A stretch of 64,000 bases of DNA from NCBI RefSeq assembly GCF_018687615.1, contig NZ_CP061299.1, positions 124,001 to 188,000 on the forward strand. Direction: 5' to 3'. This DNA comes from Polynucleobacter sp. MWH-CaK5. Lineage in GTDB: Bacteria > Pseudomonadota > Gammaproteobacteria > Burkholderiales > Burkholderiaceae. Positions 15,831 to 24,522 of the stretch are shown here, in pieces (position 1 is the first letter of the stretch; each line of letters opens with the position of its first letter). A program made the translations under genes and the position numbers. A model generated the notes under the pieces. It saw nothing but the letters and a program-made list of their open reading frames with translations, was not told the DNA's origin and did no database searches.

Positions 15831-16091
15831 ATGAGTTTTCTAGCATTTTTAGTGTTTGGTGGATCAGTTGGTTTTCTCAGCGCCTTCTTTCATCCTAAAA
15901 AAATGAGTAAAAACACGTCCTTTTTTAAGAAATATGGTTGGGCAGTATTGATCGGAGTCGTTTCTTCAGCGATTGCATCGGTTTTGGGCCAAAGCTTGAA
16001 ATTCTTTCAATCTGGGCAAGTTTTGGAGTGGTTATCAGCCATGGTTTTTGCGTTTTTCTGCGTTTTTTTGTTCAAATTAGGCCAAAAATGA
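15831..16091 (+). CDS. Small three-helix membrane protein, hypothetical (distantly GlsB/YeaQ-like)
   Basis: 86 residues with three hydrophobic segments (about residues 3-19, 36-54 and 67-83) and a short Lys-rich loop after the first (HPKKMSKNTSFFKKYG). The pattern of FGGSVGFLSAFFHPKK, then a glycine-containing helix, then a final helix with a basic end resembles the GlsB/YeaQ/YmgE layout. Similarity is too weak to claim membership. The start has GGAGTTAGG upstream. It diverges from hemA (31 bp) and is convergent with ychF, with a shared terminator. Function unknown. Confidence 0.65.
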   Translation: MSFLAFLVFGGSVGFLSAFFHPKKMSKNTSFFKKYGWAVLIGVVSSAIASVLGQSLKFFQSGQVLEWLSAMVFAFFCVFLFKLGQK

Positions 16092-16191
16092 CAAAAAAAC
16101 GATGAAAAATGACTAAAAATCAAAAAACCTGAAATTTGGCTTCATTTTATTTTGTTGCGCTTAATTTCATATGAATTCGGTGATTAAAAGT

Positions 16192-16220
16192 AAAAAGGGC
16201 TCAGATTTGAGCCCTTTTTT
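16192..16220. terminator. Bidirectional terminator between the small membrane protein and ychF
   Basis: AAAAAGGGCTC - AGATTT - GAGCCCTTTTTT: a stem of about 11 bp with A-run and T-run flanks. It lies 16 nt from the ychF stop codon and serves the two convergent genes. Confidence 0.85.
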
Positions 16221-16236
16221 ATGGGAATCAGCCTTT

Positions 16237-17331
16237 TTAGACGTTAAAAAGGAAATTCAGGACATCACCATCTTTAACGACATACTCTTTGCCCTCGGCG
16301 CGCATCTTGCCAGCCTCTTTTGCACCCGTCTCACCCTTGAAACTGATGAAATCGTCAAAAGCGATGGTTTGCGCACGAATGAAGCCACGCTCAAAGTCGG
16401 TATGGATCACACCCGCTGCTTGAGGGGCGGTGTCACCAATACGAATCGTCCAAGCACGAACTTCCTTCACACCTGCTGTGAAGTAGGTTTGTAAACCGAG
16501 CAAATTAAAGCCGGCTCTGATCACTCGATCAAGACCTGGCTCATCCATGCCCATATCACTTAAAAATTCTTTTTTATCAGCATCTTCTAGTTCTGCAATT
16601 TCTGCCTCAATGGCGGCGCATACGGCCACCACAGGGGCTTTTTCAATCGCCGCGTGAGCTTTGACCGCATCAAGATGAGGATTGTTCTCAAAGCCATCTT
16701 CTTTGACGTTGGCGACGTACATCACTGGTTTGGCAGTGATGAGGCAGAAGGGCTTTAAAAGTGCCAAATCTTCTTCACTTAAACCCATGGCGCGCACAGG
16801 TTTGGCTTCATTGAGTTGTGCCTGTACTTTGGCGAGCAATGGGGCCAAAGCATTGGCTTCTTTGTCATTGCCAGACTTTGCAGCCTTGGAATAACGAGCA
16901 TAGGCTTTATCCACCGTGCCCAAGTCTGCAAGAGCTAACTCGGTGTCGATGACGCCGATGTCTGAAATTGGGTCCACCTTGCCAGCGACGTGGATCACGT
17001 TGCCGTCTTCAAAACAGCGCACCACATGGGTGATGGCATCGGTTTCTCGAATATTGGCCAAGAACTGATTGCCCAGTCCTTCGCCTTTCGAGGCACCGGC
17101 TACCAAGCCAGCGATGTCCACGAATTCAACCACGGCAGGCAAAATGCGTTCAGGTTTAACAATTTCCGCTAATTGAGCCAAGCGAGGGTCTGGAACCTCG
17201 ACCACACCGACATTGGGCTCAATGGTGCAAAAAGGATAGTTCTCCGCTGCGATACCAGCTTTGGTAAGCGCATTAAACAGAGTTGATTTGCCGACGTTAG
17301 GCAGGCCGACGATGCCACATTTTAAAGACAT
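16237..17331 (-). CDS. ychF: Redox-regulated ATPase YchF (Obg-related)
   Basis: A 364-residue P-loop protein with G1 GLPNVGKSTLFNAL, G3 DIAGLVAGASKGEGLGNQFL, the YchF-specific NVKEDGF in place of the GTPase NKxD motif (which explains ATP preference), and a C-terminal TGS-like domain. It binds ribosomes and has a role in stress responses. The start is 20 bp from the divergent UbiH-family gene. Confidence 0.95.
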   Translation of the reverse strand: MSLKCGIVGLPNVGKSTLFNALTKAGIAAENYPFCTIEPNVGVVEVPDPRLAQLAEIVKPERILPAVVEFVDIAGLVAGASKGEGLGNQFLANIRETDAITHVVRCFEDGNVIHVAGKVDPISDIGVIDTELALADLGTVDKAYARYSKAAKSGNDKEANALAPLLAKVQAQLNEAKPVRAMGLSEEDLALLKPFCLITAKPVMYVANVKEDGFENNPHLDAVKAHAAIEKAPVVAVCAAIEAEIAELEDADKKEFLSDMGMDEPGLDRVIRAGFNLLGLQTYFTAGVKEVRAWTIRIGDTAPQAAGVIHTDFERGFIRAQTIAFDDFISFKGETGAKEAGKMRAEGKEYVVKDGDVLNFLFNV

Positions 17332-17351
17332 AGGGCGTTATTATTCCATGT

Positions 17352-18557
17352 ATGAAGACTTATGACCTTATTATCGTCGGAGCAGGCATTGCTGGGAAGG
17401 CAACTTCTTTGCGTTTAGCGCAATTAGGCTTGAAGATTTTGCATTTAGCACCGAGCTTTGAAGTTGGTTTTCAGGGCAATGATTCTGCTGTGTGGGATAG
17501 TCGTATTTACGCTTTATCAGCCAGCAGCAAAAATTTATTAGAGCAAATGCATGTTTGGTCAGCTTTGGATCAAGGACGCATTCAGGTGGTGAGTGATATG
17601 CGCGTGTTTGGCGACAGTGGTCATGCCGATGATGAAATACATTTCTCAGCATTCAGTGCCACCGTTCCACAATTGTCTTGGATTGTTGAATCGGGTCACA
17701 TTGAAAAAACTTTGGATGCAGCGATTCAGTTTCAGGGTTTGATTGAACGCATCACTGATAAAGTTGTTGGCGTTATTTCAAACAATGAGGGCGTCACAGT
17801 CACAACACAATCCGGTTTGAGTGTTAGCAGCAAACTTTTGTTGGCCGCCGATGGGGCTCAATCATTTGTGAGAGAGCAGCTTCAAATCGAGACCACTCAG
17901 AATGCTTATGATCAAATCGGTGTGGTTGCAAATTTTCAGGCTGAAAAACATCATCAAGGCACTGCATGCCAATGGTTCTTGCCGGGCGGTGAAATTTTGG
18001 CTTTATTACCTTTGCCAGATAAAAAACTTTCAATGGTTTGGTCGGCTTCTACTGATCATGCCGAGCAATTAAAAAAACAGAGTCCTGAATCATTGTGCGC
18101 AGAAGTGATGAGAGCCGCTCAAGGACAGGTTGCGCAAAGAACAGGTCAGTTGCAGATGTTGACAGCGCAACAAGGATTTCCATTGAGACGCATGAAAGCA
18201 AAGCGCATGATTGCGCCAGATACAAGGCCTCGCATTGTGCTGATCGGAGATGCGGCGCATGTGATGCATCCATTGGCGGGCCAGGGCCTTAACTTGGGTT
18301 TGAGAGACGTGGCAAGCCTGGCAGATATTTTAGATAATAAAGAAGCATTCAGAGCGTTTGATGACCCGGTGTTGCTAAGAAGGTTCGAGCGTGCGCGACA
18401 TGGTGATACAGATGCATTACTTTTCACCACCGACCGCTTACAAAAACTTTTTGCTAACGAAGCAGGGCATGTGAAAACAATCAGAAATTTAGGCATGAAA
18501 TTAGTGAATCGCAGTCATTTTTTAAAGAGACAATTGATCAAGCAGGCTTTGGCTTGA
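17352..18557 (+). CDS. UbiH/UbiF-family FAD-dependent ubiquinone hydroxylase
   Basis: A 401-residue flavoprotein monooxygenase. The N-terminal FAD-binding GAGIAG is in DLIIVGAGIAGKATSLRL. The DG motif (LLAADGAQSFVREQL) and the second FAD motif (VLIGDAAHVMHPLAGQGLNLGLRD) mark the UbiH/Coq6 group, which hydroxylates the ring of polyprenyl-phenol intermediates. Which ring position is modified cannot be told from the sequence. The start has no clear SD and is close to the divergent ychF. The dsbC-like gene follows 36 nt downstream. Confidence 0.88.
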   Translation: MKTYDLIIVGAGIAGKATSLRLAQLGLKILHLAPSFEVGFQGNDSAVWDSRIYALSASSKNLLEQMHVWSALDQGRIQVVSDMRVFGDSGHADDEIHFSAFSATVPQLSWIVESGHIEKTLDAAIQFQGLIERITDKVVGVISNNEGVTVTTQSGLSVSSKLLLAADGAQSFVREQLQIETTQNAYDQIGVVANFQAEKHHQGTACQWFLPGGEILALLPLPDKKLSMVWSASTDHAEQLKKQSPESLCAEVMRAAQGQVAQRTGQLQMLTAQQGFPLRRMKAKRMIAPDTRPRIVLIGDAAHVMHPLAGQGLNLGLRDVASLADILDNKEAFRAFDDPVLLRRFERARHGDTDALLFTTDRLQKLFANEAGHVKTIRNLGMKLVNRSHFLKRQLIKQALA

Positions 18558-18593
18558 TCAACGCTATAGCCATTTAATTTATTGGAAAAAATT

Positions 18594-19313
18594 ATGAAAT
18601 TATTTAAAACAATCAATCTTATTTGCGCCATGGGCGCCGCTTCATTATTGAGTTTTTCAGTGGCTGCCCAAGGCAATCCTGAAGCCAAGATCAAAACAGA
18701 GATGCAAAAGCAATTGGGTGAGCGCGCCAAAGTAGATGCGGTGCGCACAACGCCGGTCGCTGGTTTGTATGAAGTGACAATTGGCACTGATATTGTTTAC
18801 ACAGACGCCAGCGCACGTTATTTGATTCAGGGTGAGGTGGTTGATTTAAAAACTGGCACCAATCTCACAGAACAGCGCAGCAATGATTTGAATCGTATTC
18901 GTTGGGCAGATTTGCCATTGAATGATGCCATCAAGGTGGTGCGTGGTAAAGGCACTCGTCAGGTGGCAGTGTTTGCTGATCCAAACTGTGGTTTTTGCAA
19001 ACGTTTAGAAAAAGGCTTTCAGCAGTTAGACAATGTCACGATCTATACATTCATGGTGCCGATGTTATCTGCTGATTCACTCATTAAGTCTCAACAGATT
19101 TGGTGCTCATCAGACAAAATTAAAGCTTGGAATGATTGGATGATCAATAACCAAGCGCCGACTGGTAAGGGGGATTGCGGCAATCCGTTGGAGCGCAATA
19201 CGGCCTTGGCTAGAAAGTTAGGCATTACTGGAACTCCAGCGATGTTCTTCACAGATGGCACGCGTCTAAATGGTGCTGTACCGATGGCGCAAATTGAAAA
19301 AAAATTGAAGTGA
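18594..19313 (+). CDS. dsbC: DsbC-like periplasmic thiol:disulfide interchange protein
   Basis: A 239-residue secreted protein. The signal peptide ends near SVAAQ|GNPE. An N-terminal dimerisation domain (PEAKIKTEMQKQLGE, then VYTDASARYLIQGEVVDL) is followed by a thioredoxin domain with active-site CGFC (Cys132-Cys135) and the cis-Pro segment GTPAMFFTDG. It isomerises wrong disulfides in the periplasm. The ATG at 18594 is preferred to the TTG at 18582 because TTGGAAAAA precedes it and it gives a normal signal peptide. Confidence 0.9.
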   Translation: MKLFKTINLICAMGAASLLSFSVAAQGNPEAKIKTEMQKQLGERAKVDAVRTTPVAGLYEVTIGTDIVYTDASARYLIQGEVVDLKTGTNLTEQRSNDLNRIRWADLPLNDAIKVVRGKGTRQVAVFADPNCGFCKRLEKGFQQLDNVTIYTFMVPMLSADSLIKSQQIWCSSDKIKAWNDWMINNQAPTGKGDCGNPLERNTALARKLGITGTPAMFFTDGTRLNGAVPMAQIEKKLK

Positions 19314-19322
19314 TTGACTGAA

Positions 19323-21209
19323 ATGCCAAAAACCAGGTTCACTAGCATCACCAAGAACAACAACGATAAAGGCTTCAAAGGCAAGCAGTCAAAGAACTCC
19401 ATCACCTATGTGATTGGATGTGATGATTGGCGAGCTCATCGCTTTGATGTTGTGATGCAAATTCCTGGTGAGATTGCCAGTCAAGGCCCCCTTCATCTGC
19501 AATTGCCTGCTTGGATTCCAGGCAGTTACATGATCCGAGATTTTTCAAAGCATCTTGAATCCATCAGTGCTTCTGAAATTATTTCTGCTAAATCGATCAA
19601 GCCAATCAAACTTAACAAAATTGATAGCCACACTTGGGAGCTGAAATCCAAGCAAGATGTGGAAGTGAGGTATCAGGTGTATGCCTTTGATACGTCAGTG
19701 AGAGCTGCTTACTTGGATCACGAGAGAGCGTTTTTTAATGCCAGCAGTTTGTGTTTGCAGTTGTTGGGCTTTGCCAATCTTCCTTGTGATGTGAAATTAC
19801 TCGAGCCCAAAGATCCTGACATGAGTCAGCGTTGGTCTGTGCAAACCACATTACCTGTTAAAGAGTCGAAGCAAATCAAGCGTTCAGGTTTTGGGGTGTA
19901 TCAAGCAGAGAGTTACGATGCTTTGATTGATCACCCGGTGGCCATGGGTGAGTTTCAGGTGATTCAGTGGCAAGTGCATGGCACGCCTCACCGCATGGTG
20001 ATTCAGGGATTGTTGGATGGCGTGGATGAGCGTCAATTGAGCAAAGACTTGAAAGCAATCTGTGAAGCTCATATCAGCTTTTTTGAACCAGAAAAACCAA
20101 GAGCTCCTTTCAAAGAGTATTGCTTTATGGTGAATGCCGTGGGCGATGGTTATGGCGGTTTAGAGCATCGCAACAGCACGGTTCTTTTGTGTAAGCGTGC
20201 TGATTTGCCTTACCCTGAACAAAATTTACAGAAGCATGAAGCTTATGAAGATTTTCTTGGCTTGTGCAGTCATGAGTATTTCCATTCGTGGATGGTCAAG
20301 CGAGTCAAACCCAAAGCATTTGATCCTTATGTCTTAGATCAAAAAAATCATACGCGCTTGCTGTGGTTGTTTGAGGGCTTCACCAGTTACTACGATGATC
20401 TTCAGTTATTCAGAAGTCAGAGAATTAATCTTGCGTCTTACCTCAAGCGTCTTGAGAAAACTTGGAACATGGTTTTGCGTGGGCCGGGAAGACACAAACA
20501 AAGTTTGTCAGAGAGTTCTTTTGATGCTTGGACCAAGTATTACCAAATGGATGAGAACACACCCAATGCAGTGGTGAGTTATTACGCCAAAGGATCTTTG
20601 TTGGCATTGGCCCTTGATTTAAAGATTCGTGAACACACCAAGCAAAAGCAATCCTTGGATGATGTGATGCGACATTTATGGCAAATGTATCAGCTGACTG
20701 AAATAGGGATGGCTGAGGATGACTTTGATCATGCCATTGAGTTTGTGATTGGTTCTGGTTTCAAAGCTACTTGGCAACAAATCAAGCGTGATCACATCGA
20801 TGGTGTTCATGACTTGCCTTTAGAGGCCTTGTTGCAAAAAGTGGGCGTCAAGGTTCAGTTGAAAAAAACGCTTGCCACTGAAAGCGCTGAAGTTGCCAAG
20901 CAATTATTGGGTATCCGAACCAGCATGAACAATGGTTGGGTCAGACTGACCCATGTCTTGGATGGCGGCTTGGCCCAAGAGGCAGGTTTGTCTGCGGGCG
21001 ATCATTTGGCATCGATCAGTGGTGAACGTGTCACGCCATCTCGCTTGGAAGAGTTGCTCTTGGCATTGATTCAAAAGTTATGCCGAGGCCAAGTTGTTAA
21101 GTTTTTGGTTTATCGCCATGACAAAGAGTTGGTGTTGAGTATTCAATCTCCTAAAACCAAAGAAAATGTTTTGGCAGCTAAGCCGAAGCAACACACTTTG
21201 TCCGTTTAA
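19323..21209 (+). CDS. M61-family metallopeptidase with PDZ domain
   Basis: A 628-residue M61 glycyl-aminopeptidase family protein. A beta-rich N-terminal domain (LPAWIPGSYMIRDFSKHLESI is the family hallmark) is followed by the zinc metalloprotease domain with HEYFH (His317, Glu318, His321) and the downstream glutamate helix LLWLFEGFTSYYDD. A C-terminal PDZ (about residues 530-600) contains GGLAQEAGLSAGDHLASISG. There is no signal peptide, so it is probably cytoplasmic. The ATG at 19323 is chosen. It starts 9 nt after the dsbC stop, so the two are probably co-transcribed. Confidence 0.87.
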   Translation: MPKTRFTSITKNNNDKGFKGKQSKNSITYVIGCDDWRAHRFDVVMQIPGEIASQGPLHLQLPAWIPGSYMIRDFSKHLESISASEIISAKSIKPIKLNKIDSHTWELKSKQDVEVRYQVYAFDTSVRAAYLDHERAFFNASSLCLQLLGFANLPCDVKLLEPKDPDMSQRWSVQTTLPVKESKQIKRSGFGVYQAESYDALIDHPVAMGEFQVIQWQVHGTPHRMVIQGLLDGVDERQLSKDLKAICEAHISFFEPEKPRAPFKEYCFMVNAVGDGYGGLEHRNSTVLLCKRADLPYPEQNLQKHEAYEDFLGLCSHEYFHSWMVKRVKPKAFDPYVLDQKNHTRLLWLFEGFTSYYDDLQLFRSQRINLASYLKRLEKTWNMVLRGPGRHKQSLSESSFDAWTKYYQMDENTPNAVVSYYAKGSLLALALDLKIREHTKQKQSLDDVMRHLWQMYQLTEIGMAEDDFDHAIEFVIGSGFKATWQQIKRDHIDGVHDLPLEALLQKVGVKVQLKKTLATESAEVAKQLLGIRTSMNNGWVRLTHVLDGGLAQEAGLSAGDHLASISGERVTPSRLEELLLALIQKLCRGQVVKFLVYRHDKELVLSIQSPKTKENVLAAKPKQHTLSV

Positions 21210-21221
21210 TTTGCTTAGCTG

Positions 21222-21974
21222 ATGTCATCATCGTTTTCGATTAAAGCGTCATTGCCAGGTGATTGGCTTGAATTGATTCATGATGAATTGGCTTCTGGTC
21301 GTTTTGAGCGTTTAGAGCAAGAAGTGTCATCTATTTACAGCAAGCATGCAGAAGAGCTTGCGCCATCGCTAGACAATATTTTTCGCGCTTTCAAAGAAAC
21401 TTCAGTAGAGCAAACCAAGGTCATCATTTTGGGTCAAGACCCGTATCAAACACCGGGTCTCGCTCAGGGTTTGTCATTTTCTATTCCAAAAGAAATCAAG
21501 CCAGGTTGGAGAGCGTTTCCAAGCTCTTTGAGAAATATCAGCAAGGCATTGGCTTTAGATGGTTATCAGGCTTTGCCGCATGGTGACTTGAGTGCTTGGG
21601 CTGCGCAAGGGGTTCTTTTGTTGAATGCCACATTGACGGTGCAACTGAATTTAGCTGGATCTCATGCGCAGCTTGGCTGGCAAGATTTAACCGATGTGCT
21701 TTTGTATCAATTGGCCAAGAAAAAATCTCTGATTTGGATGTTGTGGGGTGCGCACGCACAAAAGAAACTGGCTTTGATTGAAGAGGCCAGTCAGGAGTCT
21801 GGTGTTAAGCAAGAAATTTTGACGGCTTCACATCCATCTGGCTTGAGTGTGTACAAAACCAAAGAACCTTTTATTTACCCTGGTGATCAGCAATCATGCG
21901 GACACTTTCGCAAGGCCAATGAGCTCTTGCTTCAAAAAGGCTTAAAGCCGATTGAGTGGTTGGTGCCTAGTTAG
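21222..21974 (+). CDS. ung: Uracil-DNA glycosylase (family 1)
   Basis: A 250-residue enzyme that excises uracil from DNA. The water-activating Asp73 is in GQDPYQTPGLAQGLSFS. The minor-groove loop HPSGLSVYK replaces the common HPSPLS, and LLLNATLTV is conserved. It lies 12 nt after the M61 gene and is convergent with trpC, with only 19 nt between the stops. Confidence 0.95.
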   Translation: MSSSFSIKASLPGDWLELIHDELASGRFERLEQEVSSIYSKHAEELAPSLDNIFRAFKETSVEQTKVIILGQDPYQTPGLAQGLSFSIPKEIKPGWRAFPSSLRNISKALALDGYQALPHGDLSAWAAQGVLLLNATLTVQLNLAGSHAQLGWQDLTDVLLYQLAKKKSLIWMLWGAHAQKKLALIEEASQESGVKQEILTASHPSGLSVYKTKEPFIYPGDQQSCGHFRKANELLLQKGLKPIEWLVPS

Positions 21975-21993
21975 CCTCAGCACTTAGTGTTAT

Positions 21994-22800
21994 TTAAGCG
22001 TTGAATAGTTCTGCTAAAGCTGCGCCTGGATCTTCTTGGCGCATAAAGGCTTCACCTACCAAGAATGCATCTACTTTCGCGGCGCGCATCAAAGCGACGT
22101 CTGCTCTTGTGAGAATGCCACTTTCTGTGACCACACGTTTTTCTGCAGGAATTTCTTTTAGTAAAGAAAGAGTGGTTTCTAAACTGACTTCAAATGTGCG
22201 TAAATTGCGATTATTGATTCCTAGCAATGGCGTCTTCAGTGCCAAGGCTCGCTCTAGCTCGTAGGCATCGTGAACTTCGACCAACACATCCATTTGTAGT
22301 TCATGAGCAATGGTTTCAAAGTCTTTCATTTGCGCATCATCCAAAGCAGCTGCAATCAAAAGAATGGCATCAGCACCCATCGCACGCGCTTCATAGACTT
22401 GGTACGGATCGACCAAGAAGTCTTTGCGCAATACAGGGATGTTGCAGGCTTGACGGGCTTCGCGCAAATACTGAGCGGAACCTTGAAAATATTCTTTATC
22501 CGTTAAAACCGATAAACAAGCAGCCCCATTTTTTTCGTAAGACTGGGCAATTTGAGCTGGATTGAAATCTTCGCGAAATACGCCCTTGCTTGGGCTGGCT
22601 TTTTTAATTTCTGTGATGACCCCAGCATGACCTTGAGAAATTTTTTCTTCAATGCTGGCAGTAAAACCACGGGGCTTTAATCCTACTGCTTGGATACTGG
22701 CTTCTGCATCCGCTCTTAGGACGTGCATCGCCACCTGAGAAGAGGCTTTGGCGACTTCATCAAATTTGGTTGCCAGGATGCGTTTCAGAATATCGCTCAT
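21994..22800 (-). CDS. trpC: Indole-3-glycerol phosphate synthase
   Basis: A 268-residue monofunctional TrpC (no fused TrpF). It forms a (beta/alpha)8 barrel with EIKKASPSKG, VLRKDFLVDPYQVYEARA, GINNRNLRTFEV and VTESGI segments. It closes the indole ring from CdRP. It is the last gene of rpe-trpE-G-D-C; a 65-nt spacer separates it from trpD and holds a copy of the trpD stop region. Confidence 0.95.
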   Translation of the reverse strand: MSDILKRILATKFDEVAKASSQVAMHVLRADAEASIQAVGLKPRGFTASIEEKISQGHAGVITEIKKASPSKGVFREDFNPAQIAQSYEKNGAACLSVLTDKEYFQGSAQYLREARQACNIPVLRKDFLVDPYQVYEARAMGADAILLIAAALDDAQMKDFETIAHELQMDVLVEVHDAYELERALALKTPLLGINNRNLRTFEVSLETTLSLLKEIPAEKRVVTESGILTRADVALMRAAKVDAFLVGEAFMRQEDPGAALAELFNA

Positions 22801-22865
22801 AAATACTTTATAGGTGGTTAAGTGTCTAGCTTACGCTAATGTGATTAATATTTCAGTAGGGTAGC

Positions 22866-23894
22866 TCACGCTAATGATTGCGTGGTTTTAATGAATTCAT
22901 CTAACTTGGCTTTTGCTTTGCCAGAAGCAATCGCTTGTCTGGCAAGCTCTAGACCGTGCGCAATGTCTTTGGCAATGTCGGCAGCGTAAAGAGCAGCGCC
23001 TGCATTCAAGCAAACGATGTCTTGTGCGGGTCCAGGCTCATTGGCCAAAACGCCCAATAGAATCTTCTTTGATTCTGCTGCATCGGCCACTTTGAATGTA
23101 TTGGTTTTGCAAACGCTTAGACCAAAGTCTTGTGGTTTGACTTCATATTCTTTGATCTGACCATCTTTGAGCTCTCCAACCATGGTCGGAGCTTCTAAAG
23201 ATATTTCATCTAGGCCATCTTTGCCATAAACCACCAGGGCGTGTTTCATGCCTAGTTGTTGAAGAACTCTGATTTGTACACCCACCAAATCTGGATGGAA
23301 AACACCCATCAACATGTGCGCCGCATTGGCTGGATTGGTGAGAGGACCCAAGATATTGAAAATCGTGCGCACACCCATTTCTTTGCGAACAGGGGCCACG
23401 TTTTTCATGGCTGGGTGATGATTTGGTGCAAACATGAAGCCAATGCCACAGCTGTTCAATGATTCGGCCACCTGAGGTGCTTGTAATGTGATTTGCACGC
23501 CCAGCGCTTCAAGAACATCCGCTGCCCCTGATTTGCTGCTCACACTGCGGTTACCGTGCTTAGCAACTTTTGCACCAGCTCCAGCAGCCACAAACATGGC
23601 TGTGGTTGAAATATTGAAGGTGTGTGCACCATCACCGCCCGTGCCCACAATATCCACAAAATGACTGTTATCAGCCACAGATACTTTGGTTGCGAATTCG
23701 CGCATCACCATGGCAGCAGCTGTGATTTCACCAATGGTTTCTTTTTTGGTGCGCAAGCCCGTCAAGATCGCAGCAGTCAGCATGGGTGACAACTCGCCAG
23801 ACATGATCGAACGCATGATCTGCATCATGTCATCGTGTTTGATTTCTTGATGCTCAATGCAGCTGAGTAATGCTTCTTGTGGAGTAATGGCCAT
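22866..23894 (-). CDS. trpD: Anthranilate phosphoribosyltransferase
   Basis: A 342-residue enzyme that joins anthranilate to PRPP. The phosphate-binding GTGGDGAHTFNIST and the KHGNRSVSSKSGAADVLEALG motif are intact. It is separate from trpG, not fused as in enterics. A 46-nt spacer lies between the trpG stop and its start. Confidence 0.96.
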   Translation of the reverse strand: MAITPQEALLSCIEHQEIKHDDMMQIMRSIMSGELSPMLTAAILTGLRTKKETIGEITAAAMVMREFATKVSVADNSHFVDIVGTGGDGAHTFNISTTAMFVAAGAGAKVAKHGNRSVSSKSGAADVLEALGVQITLQAPQVAESLNSCGIGFMFAPNHHPAMKNVAPVRKEMGVRTIFNILGPLTNPANAAHMLMGVFHPDLVGVQIRVLQQLGMKHALVVYGKDGLDEISLEAPTMVGELKDGQIKEYEVKPQDFGLSVCKTNTFKVADAAESKKILLGVLANEPGPAQDIVCLNAGAALYAADIAKDIAHGLELARQAIASGKAKAKLDEFIKTTQSLA

Positions 23895-23940
23895 AGTGTT
23901 AATTCAATTGGATTGTTTAGGCGATTGTGTGGCTAATTAT

Positions 23941-24522
23941 TTAGGCGACCGTTGCTTTTGTGGTTTTTAGAAAGTTATTCAATAACTCATGACCATATTC
24001 AGACAGAATAGATTCTGGGTGGAATTGAACACCTTCAACAGCAAATTTTTTATGACGCACACCCATGATCTCGCCATCATCCGTCCATGCAGTGATTTCT
24101 AAGTCAGCCGGCAAACTTTCTTTTTCAATCGCCAATGAGTGGTAACGCGTCACGGTGAAGTCTTTTGGTAAGTCTTTGAACACACCTGTTTGGTGTGTGT
24201 GAACCGTGTCTGTTTTACCGTGCATCACTCGTTTGGCTCTAATCACTTTGCCGCCAAAGGCTTCGCCAATAGCTTGGTGGCCTAGGCACACACCTAAGAG
24301 GGGCACCTTGCCAGCAAAGTGTTGCAAGGCAGCCACTGAGATACCAGCTTCTTTAGGGCTGCATGGGCCTGGAGAAATACAAATATGATCTGGCTTCAGA
24401 GCTTCAATTTCAGCGATGGTGATTTCGTCATTGCGAAACACCTTTACTTCTGCACCTAATTCACCAAAGTATTGAACCAGGTTATAGGTGAAGGAGTCGT
24501 AGTTATCAATCATTACCAGCAT
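23941..24522 (-). CDS. trpG: Anthranilate synthase glutamine amidotransferase component (TrpG/PabA)
   Basis: A 193-residue class I glutaminase. The catalytic Cys is in PLLGVCLGHQAIGEAFGG, and the His-Glu pair is in EGVQFHPES. It supplies ammonia to TrpE. In many betaproteobacteria the same subunit can also serve 4-amino-4-deoxychorismate synthase; this is possible here because no separate pabA is in view. Its start overlaps the trpE 3' end by 17 nt, with GGAGG five bases upstream, so the two are translationally coupled. Confidence 0.94.
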   Translation of the reverse strand: MLVMIDNYDSFTYNLVQYFGELGAEVKVFRNDEITIAEIEALKPDHICISPGPCSPKEAGISVAALQHFAGKVPLLGVCLGHQAIGEAFGGKVIRAKRVMHGKTDTVHTHQTGVFKDLPKDFTVTRYHSLAIEKESLPADLEITAWTDDGEIMGVRHKKFAVEGVQFHPESILSEYGHELLNNFLKTTKATVA

